Source: Allorhodoferax sp032337135 | GTDB taxonomy: Bacteria; Pseudomonadota; Gammaproteobacteria; Burkholderiales; Burkholderiaceae_C | Direction: 5' to 3' | Length of the DNA: 64,000 nt | Assembly: GCF_032337135.1 (NCBI RefSeq) | Contig: NZ_JAVXZZ010000001.1 | Span: forward strand, 682,001 to 746,000 | In this document: positions 58,642 through 64,000 of the stretch, in pieces | Layout: each line of letters opens with the position of its first letter | How positions within the stretch are numbered: the first letter of the stretch is position 1 | The notes under the pieces: generated by a model | Database searches by the model: none | What the model was told of the DNA's origin: nothing | Seen by the model: only the letters and a program-made list of their open reading frames with translations | Program-made: the position numbers and the translations under genes

Positions 58642-59673
58642 ATGTTCATGAAAACCAACCTGAAGACCCTTGCCATGGCCTGCGCCCTGGTCCTGGGCTG
58701 CAGTCAGGCCATTGCTCAGAAGGCCACACTCAACGTCTATACCGCCCTGGAAACCGACCAACTCAAGGCCTATCAGGAATCCTTCAACAAGTCTTACCCT
58801 GATGTCGAAATCAAGTGGACACGCGACTCCACCGGCATCATTACTGCCAAGCTCCTCGCCGAGAAGTCAAAGCCGGTGGCCGATGTCATCATGGGCGTGG
58901 CAGCCTCCAGCATGGTGGTTTTTGACAAGGAAGGCATGCTAGAAGGCTACGCCCCTGCCAACCTGAAGGAAATCAACCCTCGCTTCAAGGCTGCCAGCAA
59001 CCCACCGACCTGGGTGGGTATGGATGTATGGGGTGCCGCAGTTTGCTACAACACAGTGGAAGCTGCCAAGCTGGGGTTACCAAAGATCGAATCATGGAAA
59101 GACCTCACCCGCCCGGAATTCAAGGGCAAGGTGGTCATGCCCAACCCCAACTCCTCGGGAACGGGATTTCTGGATGTAACCGCCTGGCTGCAAATGTTTG
59201 GCGACAAGGCCGGCTGGGAGTTCATGGACAAGTTGCACGACAACATCGCCGTGTACACCCACTCGGGCTCCAAGCCTTGCGTTATGGCCGGCACTGGCGA
59301 ATTTCCGGTGGGCATTTCCTTCGAATATCGCGCTAATGTTGTGAAGTCCAAGGGCGCCCCCATCGACGTGGTGTTCCCCAAAGAAGGGCTAGGGTGGGAT
59401 GTAGAAGCCATTGCCATGGTCAAGGGCACCTCCCAGGCCGCCGCTGCCAAGAAGCTGCTTGACTGGGCCAGTACCCGCGAAGCCAATGAGTTGTACGCCA
59501 AGAACTTTGCCATCACTGCCATTCCCGGCATTGCCACCAAGCTCGAGCACGTGCCAGCTGACTATGAAAAGCGTCTGGTCAAGAACGACTTCCAGTGGAT
59601 GGGCAAGCACCGTGACGCAGTGCTGACCGAGTGGCAAAACCGATACGCGACCAAATCCGAGCCCAAGAAATAA
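58642..59673 (+). CDS. aepX: 2-aminoethylphosphonate ABC transporter binding protein
   Basis: The 343-residue periplasmic protein has a signal peptide (MFMKTNLKTLAMACALVLGC, cut after AIAQ) and the extracellular-solute-binding fold of the iron/AEP group: KATLNVYTALETDQLKAYQE, then VEIKWTRDSTGIITAKLLAE. It is placed with AEP-binding proteins on the basis of its neighbours PhnW and PbfA; by fold alone an Fe(III)-binding protein would be possible. CGGAGTTGTTAC gives a good ribosome site. A terminator-like hairpin follows before the ATPase gene, consistent with extra binding-protein production. Confidence 0.87.
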   Translation: MFMKTNLKTLAMACALVLGCSQAIAQKATLNVYTALETDQLKAYQESFNKSYPDVEIKWTRDSTGIITAKLLAEKSKPVADVIMGVAASSMVVFDKEGMLEGYAPANLKEINPRFKAASNPPTWVGMDVWGAAVCYNTVEAAKLGLPKIESWKDLTRPEFKGKVVMPNPNSSGTGFLDVTAWLQMFGDKAGWEFMDKLHDNIAVYTHSGSKPCVMAGTGEFPVGISFEYRANVVKSKGAPIDVVFPKEGLGWDVEAIAMVKGTSQAAAAKKLLDWASTREANELYAKNFAITAIPGIATKLEHVPADYEKRLVKNDFQWMGKHRDAVLTEWQNRYATKSEPKK

Positions 59674-59697
59674 GGGCATCCCGAACGTCCTGACTCT

Positions 59698-59724
59698 GGG
59701 GCGCCAAAGCGGCGCCCCATTTTT
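59698..59724 (+). terminator. terminator-like hairpin between the AEP binding-protein and ATPase genes
   Basis: GGGGCGCC and GGCGCCCC form a perfect eight-base stem around AAAGC, followed by ATTTTT. Its position inside a transporter operon suggests a leaky attenuator. Confidence 0.75.
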
Positions 59725-59735
59725 GACTGACCCGC

Positions 59736-60827
59736 ATGGCATACCTGCAACTAGAAACTATCACCAAGCACTTTGCTAGGCAAAGGGTGCTATCTGAGGT
59801 GTCGCTGGACATTGAGGAGGGCGAGTTTGTGGTGCTGCTTGGACCGTCTGGTTGCGGCAAGACCACGCTGCTGCGGGTGATTGCCGGGCTTGAGCAGCAA
59901 AGTGCTGGCCGGGTGCTGCTGCGGGGCCGCGACATCAGTGCACTACCCCCTGCAGAACGCGACTATGGCATCGTCTTCCAGTCGTATGCGCTGTTTCCTA
60001 ACCTCACGGTGGCAGAAAATATTGGCTACGGCATCCACGGGGCTGGTACCGAGCGGCAGGCGCGGGCTCAGCGCGTGGCGCAGATGCTCGAACTGGTGGG
60101 CCTGCCTGGGCTCGAGCAGCGCTACCCAGCTCAACTATCTGGCGGGCAACAGCAGCGCGTCGCAATTGCCCGAGCCCTGGCCACTGCGCCGGGACTGCTG
60201 CTTCTCGATGAGCCGCTATCGGCACTGGATGCGATCGAGCGTGTGCGCCTTCGCACCGAAATCCAGAAGCTACAAAAGCGTTTGGGTGTAACCACCATCA
60301 TGGTCACACATGACCAGGAGGAGGCGCTGGCGGTGGCCGACCGCATCGTGGTCATGCAAGGTGGGCGCATTGAGCAGTGCGGTACGCCGCACGCTATTTA
60401 TGCCCAGCCTGCCACCGAATTCGTCGCAGGCTTCGTCGGGCGGATGAACCACATTCGTGCCATGGCCACCAGCGCGCACCGAGCGAACTGCGGCAACCTG
60501 GAGCTCCCGAGCACGCGCCAACTGCGCTTAGGCGAGCCTTACCGTTTTGGAGTGCGCCCTGAAGATGTGCAGATCCTTGGTGCCACCGAGCCCGATGCTT
60601 CTAGCCATTTTGCCAAAGTACTCAAAGTTGAATACCTGGGGCCGCACACAGTGATGCGTCTGGCCGTCCGTGGCTGCGATGGGCTCGAACTGCAGGCGCT
60701 GCTGGAAAGCCGCGAACTGGCCGAGTTGTCCATCAAGGAAGACTCCATGGTGCGAATCCGTATTCCGGGTGATCGAGTGCATAGCCTGTCCGAAAGTCCT
60801 GCGCGCGAGGCCATGGGCGCTACCTGA
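59736..60827 (+). CDS. aepV: 2-aminoethylphosphonate ABC transporter ATPase
   Basis: The 363-residue ATPase has Walker A GPSGCGKTT, the signature LSGGQQQRVAIARAL and Walker B LLLLDEPLSALDAIERVRLR, then a C-terminal TOBE-like regulatory domain (FGVRPEDVQILGATEP). It belongs to the CUT1/Fbp/PotA-like ATPases used by AEP, iron and polyamine importers. It follows the binding-protein gene and precedes the permease gene by 13 bases. The AEP assignment rests on the operon. Confidence 0.88.
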   Translation: MAYLQLETITKHFARQRVLSEVSLDIEEGEFVVLLGPSGCGKTTLLRVIAGLEQQSAGRVLLRGRDISALPPAERDYGIVFQSYALFPNLTVAENIGYGIHGAGTERQARAQRVAQMLELVGLPGLEQRYPAQLSGGQQQRVAIARALATAPGLLLLDEPLSALDAIERVRLRTEIQKLQKRLGVTTIMVTHDQEEALAVADRIVVMQGGRIEQCGTPHAIYAQPATEFVAGFVGRMNHIRAMATSAHRANCGNLELPSTRQLRLGEPYRFGVRPEDVQILGATEPDASSHFAKVLKVEYLGPHTVMRLAVRGCDGLELQALLESRELAELSIKEDSMVRIRIPGDRVHSLSESPAREAMGAT

Positions 60828-60840
60828 AAGCATCAAGGCC

Positions 60841-62496
60841 ATGAAAAAAAATTTTTCGGCCGGTACGATCGCGCTGGTCGGCTTGGTGGGCCTTCAGTTG
60901 GTGTTTCTACTAGCTCCGGTGGGTGCACTGGTGCGCAAGAGCATTCAGTCACCCGCAGGTGACTGGACCCTGACACCATTTCTGGAATTCCTATGCAGTC
61001 CGGGCATTGGCGAGGCCGCATTCAACACGGCCTGGGTAGCCATGTGTGTGGTGCTGCTGACAGTACCAACGGCTTTCCTCTATGCCTATGCCATTCTGCG
61101 TACGGCCATTCCGCTCAAGGGCTTGTGGCGCATTCTGGGTCTGGCCGCGCTGCTGGGCCCGTCGTTGGTCGGGGCCGTCGCTTTCATCCAGTGGTTCGGC
61201 AACCAAGGCGTCTTCAAGCCGCTGATGGGCAACCTGTCAATCTACGGTCCATTGGGCATCATTCTGGGAACGTCGTTTGCCGCGTTTCCGCACGCATTGC
61301 TCATACTGCTGGTCGCTCTGGCCAGCGCAGACGGGCGCCTTTACGAGGCGGCCCGCGCCATGGGGGCAAGTTCGTGGAAGGTATTCACCACTATCACCCT
61401 GCCGTCCGCGCGCTACGGCCTCGTGAGCGCTTGCATGGTGGTGTTTGCCTATTCGGTCAGCGAGTTTGGCGTGCCCAAGGTCATTGGCGGTAATTTCAAA
61501 GTGCTGGCGGTGGAAATCTACATTCAGGCGGTGGGTCTGCAGAATTTCGCCCGGGGTGGCATGGTGGCGCTGATGCTGCTGCTGCCGGTGGTGTTGGCCA
61601 GTGCAGTCGAGGTGTTTCTGCGCCACACTAACCGCACGGCCCTGGGTGCACGTGCTACGCCACTGCAAATCCTGCCCAGCCTGGGGCGCGACGCGTTCTT
61701 CTTTGCTTACGTGTTCTCTTTGGCCACCGTATTTTTGGGCATGCTGGCCATGACCGTGTACTCAGCCGTCATCAAGTTCTGGCCCTACAACCTCAACCTG
61801 ACCTGGGACCATTTCCGCTACGGGCTCACTGACGCTGGCGTCGGCCATGCCTTCGCCAACAGCCTGCAGTTGGCCCTTGCCACGGCGCTCATCGGCACAC
61901 CGCTGGCGTTCCTGGGGGCCTACCTCGCCGAAAAAACCGCGGCTGGCAGCAACGTCCTGGGCGCGGTCTACCGATTCATGGCGCTCTTGCCCATGGGTGT
62001 TCCCGGACTAGCGTTGGGCCTGGGCGCCATCCTTGTGTTCAACCAGGCCGACAGCCCGCTGTCCGTGATGTACCGCACCATGGGTTTGCTGGTAGCCATC
62101 ACGGTAGTGCATTTCTTTGCGGCCAGTCATGTCAGTGCAACGTCTGCGCTGCGCGCATTGGATCGTGAGTTTGAGGCCATTTCTGCCTCGCTGAAAGTGC
62201 CGCAGTGGAAGACCTTCTGGCGAGTTACGTTGCCCGTGTGCCTGCCCGCTGTGCTGGACATTTTTCGCTACCTGTTCATCAACGCCATGACTACGGTGTC
62301 TGCCGTGGTCTTCCTGTACGCCCCCGAAACGCTGCCGGCTACCGTGGCCATCATCAATCTGGATGAAGCCGGGGAACTGGGACCGGCTGCCGCCATGGCG
62401 ACATTGATCATGCTGGCCAACCTGGTGTTCAGCGCTGCCCATGCCGCCCTCGGCCATCTTTTATTGCGCCGTCACCACGCCTGGCGCACCCGTTAA
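60841..62496 (+). CDS. aepW: 2-aminoethylphosphonate ABC transporter permease (fused double unit)
   Basis: The 551-residue inner-membrane protein contains two permease halves, each with an EAA-type loop: YEAARAMGASSWKVFTTITL in the first and LDREFEAISASLKVPQWKTF in the second. About 12 helices are visible, beginning TIALVGLVGLQLVFLLAPVG. This fused form is the usual partner of this ATPase type. The frame is open back to 60670, within aepV, but the ATG at 60841 is right. It would import AEP bound by the periplasmic protein. Confidence 0.88.
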   Translation: MKKNFSAGTIALVGLVGLQLVFLLAPVGALVRKSIQSPAGDWTLTPFLEFLCSPGIGEAAFNTAWVAMCVVLLTVPTAFLYAYAILRTAIPLKGLWRILGLAALLGPSLVGAVAFIQWFGNQGVFKPLMGNLSIYGPLGIILGTSFAAFPHALLILLVALASADGRLYEAARAMGASSWKVFTTITLPSARYGLVSACMVVFAYSVSEFGVPKVIGGNFKVLAVEIYIQAVGLQNFARGGMVALMLLLPVVLASAVEVFLRHTNRTALGARATPLQILPSLGRDAFFFAYVFSLATVFLGMLAMTVYSAVIKFWPYNLNLTWDHFRYGLTDAGVGHAFANSLQLALATALIGTPLAFLGAYLAEKTAAGSNVLGAVYRFMALLPMGVPGLALGLGAILVFNQADSPLSVMYRTMGLLVAITVVHFFAASHVSATSALRALDREFEAISASLKVPQWKTFWRVTLPVCLPAVLDIFRYLFINAMTTVSAVVFLYAPETLPATVAIINLDEAGELGPAAAMATLIMLANLVFSAAHAALGHLLLRRHHAWRTR

Positions 62497-62509
62497 TCTG
62501 GAGAAAACA

Positions 62510-63622
62510 ATGTATCGATTCGACCGAGACGCACTGCTGCTGACGCCCGGACCCCTGACAACGTCCCTTCGCACCAAGCAGGCCATGCTGCATGACCACG
62601 GTTCCTGGGACTCGGGCTTCAATGGCATCACCGCTGAGGTCTGCAAAGAGTTGCTGCGAATCGCCCAAGGTCAGGACACCCACGTATGCGTTCCGCTGCA
62701 AGGCAGCGGTACCTTTGCGGTCGAGGCTGCACTAGGAACACTGGTGCCGCGCCAAGGCAAGGTGCTGGTTCCGAACAACGGTGCCTACTGTGCGCGCATA
62801 GTCAAGATCCTGCACTACCTTGGACGAGAAACTGTGGAACTCGTCTTCCCGGAAGATCAACAGGCCGACCCTCAATCGATCGCCGTAGCTCTGCAGCGTG
62901 ATCCGGCCATCACCCATGTGGCGCTGGTGCACTGCGAAACGGGGGCCGGCATTCTCAACCCATTGACCGACATCGCTGACGTGGTGAAGGCCGAAGGTCG
63001 ACGCTTGATCGTGGATGCAATGAGTTCCTTCGGTGCGCTAGAAATAGATGTGCAGCGCCTGTCTATCCAGGCGTTGATCGCTGCAACCGGCAAGTGTCTG
63101 GAAGGCGTGCCAGGAATGGGCTTCGTGATTGCCGAACGCCAGAGTCTGCTAGATGCCCAAGGAAACTGCCATTCACTGGCACTGGACCTGTGTGATCAGT
63201 GGCAATACCTTCAGAAAACAGGGCAGTGGCGCTTCACCCCGCCCACCCACGTAGTAGCCGCCTTGCGTGAAGCTATTGTCCAGTTCCACGAGGAAGGTGG
63301 GCGGAGTGCTCGGCTCGCACGCTACAGCGCCAATTGCGATGCATTGGTCCACGGCATGACACAACTTGGCATCAAGCCTTTCTTGAGTGAATCAGTGCAA
63401 GCGCCCATCATCGTCACCTTCCATGCACCGGAGCATCCTGAATATGCTTTCAAGGCCTTGTACGAACACGTGCGCGCACAAGGTTTCATTCTGTACCCGG
63501 GAAAACTTACACAGACCGAGACGTTCCGCGTTGGCTGCATCGGAGCCATTGATGCGCACGACATGGCCAAGGCCGTGGCCGCCATTGGGCATAGCTTGCG
63601 CGCGCTGCAGTGGCTAGCGTGA
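62510..63622 (+). CDS. phnW: 2-aminoethylphosphonate-pyruvate transaminase
   Basis: The 370-residue PLP enzyme moves the amino group of AEP to pyruvate, giving phosphonoacetaldehyde and alanine. The N-terminus LLTPGPLTTSLRTKQAMLHD, the PLP Lys in AATGKCLEGVPG (K195) and the C-terminal GFILYPGKLTQTETFRVGCI are as in PhnW. TGGAGAAAACA gives a good ribosome site. Its stop overlaps the start of the FAD enzyme gene as GTGA. Phosphonoacetaldehyde would then be broken by PhnX or oxidised by PhnY; neither gene is in the window. Confidence 0.95.
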   Translation: MYRFDRDALLLTPGPLTTSLRTKQAMLHDHGSWDSGFNGITAEVCKELLRIAQGQDTHVCVPLQGSGTFAVEAALGTLVPRQGKVLVPNNGAYCARIVKILHYLGRETVELVFPEDQQADPQSIAVALQRDPAITHVALVHCETGAGILNPLTDIADVVKAEGRRLIVDAMSSFGALEIDVQRLSIQALIAATGKCLEGVPGMGFVIAERQSLLDAQGNCHSLALDLCDQWQYLQKTGQWRFTPPTHVVAALREAIVQFHEEGGRSARLARYSANCDALVHGMTQLGIKPFLSESVQAPIIVTFHAPEHPEYAFKALYEHVRAQGFILYPGKLTQTETFRVGCIGAIDAHDMAKAVAAIGHSLRALQWLA

Positions 63623-64000
63623 CGCGCGACATCCTCATCGTTGGTGCCGGTATCGTCGGCGCGGCTGTCGCCTGGCAACTGGCTCGTATGGGGCACGGTC
63701 ACCGCGTACTGGTACTGGATCGCGGCTTGCCGATGGCGGGCTCCACCAGTCGAGCTGCGGCACTGGTCACACTGCTGCGCTCCGAACCGATGCAAATCGC
63801 CATGGCACAGGAAACGTTGGCGGCTATCGGGCACTTCGAGAGGCTGATGCCAGGCTCTGTAGGTCATCATCCCGTGGGCTCCTTGCACGTGGTCACGCGT
63901 GAACAACTGCCAGCATTTCGAGCTCAGCTGGATACCTGCAGTGCGCTGGGGATACGTACCCAATGGGTTGACGCATCCTATGCCCGTGACCGTGCGCCTT
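63619..64000 (+). CDS. FAD-dependent oxidoreductase (DAO family), cut by the right edge
   Basis: The first 127 residues show the nucleotide-binding motif DILIVGAGIVGAAVAWQLAR, the end of the first beta-alpha-beta unit (VLVLDRG) and the continuation MAGSTSRAAALVTLLRSEPM typical of D-amino-acid-oxidase-like proteins. A GTG start overlaps the phnW stop by four bases, so the genes are coupled. FAD oxidoreductases of this family occur in AEP-degradation clusters, where some oxidise AEP or N-methyl-AEP to phosphonoacetaldehyde. The rest of the gene is needed to say more. Confidence 0.8.
   Translation, partial: MTRDILIVGAGIVGAAVAWQLARMGHGHRVLVLDRGLPMAGSTSRAAALVTLLRSEPMQIAMAQETLAAIGHFERLMPGSVGHHPVGSLHVVTREQLPAFRAQLDTCSALGIRTQWVDASYARDRAP

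Noticed and set aside
58642..62496. ferric iron ABC transporter
   Set aside because: The protein fold would allow it, but the coupled phnW, PbfA-type and GntR/FCD genes make AEP the better call.

Overview
The window is high-GC, gene-dense chromosomal DNA from a betaproteobacterium, most likely a member of the Comamonadaceae (Burkholderiales). This is inferred from gene content: a Liv-type ABC transporter flanked by acyl-CoA ligases, an argB/slmA neighbourhood, small DUF1840 and DUF3297 proteins, PHA-granule genes, and short intergenic repeats of a kind I associate with that family. No rRNA, tRNA, CRISPR array, insertion sequence or prophage was recognised.

Layout. 1-8.1 kb: the start of a TetR regulator (truncated by the window edge) with a palindromic operator, then two tandem, clearly paralogous membrane c-di-GMP enzymes (PAS/GAF/GGDEF, and PAS/GAF/GGDEF/EAL with a C-terminal CZB-like zinc-binding domain). 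8.1-10.4 kb: an eight-heme cytochrome c with HEAT/TPR-like repeats. 10.5-21.4 kb: a minus-strand fatty-acid beta-oxidation block (SDR, enoyl-CoA hydratase/isomerase, thioesterase, alpha/beta hydrolase, thiolase, hotdog protein, FadN-type dehydrogenase/hydratase, DUF2147 protein, acyl-CoA dehydrogenase) headed by its own TetR regulator and palindrome. 21.4-25.7 kb: slmA, a TctDE-like two-component system, argB and an H-NS-like protein. 25.9-31.9 kb: a carbon/lipid-storage neighbourhood (phasin, patatin, TetR, TPR protein, wax-ester synthase/DGAT, acyl-CoA-binding protein, PHA-granule-region protein). 31.9-41.5 kb: a Liv-type ABC transporter bracketed by two acyl-CoA ligases, with a divergent Crp/Fnr-type regulator. 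41.5-45.3 kb: DUF3297, pseudouridine synthase, a small acidic protein and htpG with a recognisable heat-shock promoter. 45.4-51.5 kb: an oppABCDF peptide transporter and a periplasmic FKBP isomerase. 51.6-53.9 kb: a SulP anion transporter fused to STAS and cyclic-nucleotide-like domains. 53.9-55.7 kb: a 590-base non-coding gap with a pair of inverted DnaA boxes, two small unknown genes and a PilZ protein. 55.7-64 kb: a divergent 2-aminoethylphosphonate (AEP) uptake and breakdown locus.

The AEP locus is the most distinctive system. On the minus strand a GntR/FCD regulator, a PbfA-type class III PLP enzyme and a HAD-IB hydrolase overlap end to end. On the plus strand lie a periplasmic binding protein, ATPase, fused double permease, phnW and the start of a FAD oxidoreductase. 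Between them is a cluster of overlapping palindromes. PhnW should convert AEP to phosphonoacetaldehyde, and PbfA is known to produce the same aldehyde from (R)-1-hydroxy-AEP. The enzyme that breaks the C-P bond (PhnX, or PhnY plus PhnA) is not in the window and may lie past its right edge. The coupled HAD protein has phosphatase rather than PhnX motifs, so its role is an open question.

At a finer scale a short repeat occurs at least seven times between genes, often touching start codons. Several transporter operons have stem-loops between the binding-protein gene and the membrane-component genes, consistent with differential expression.
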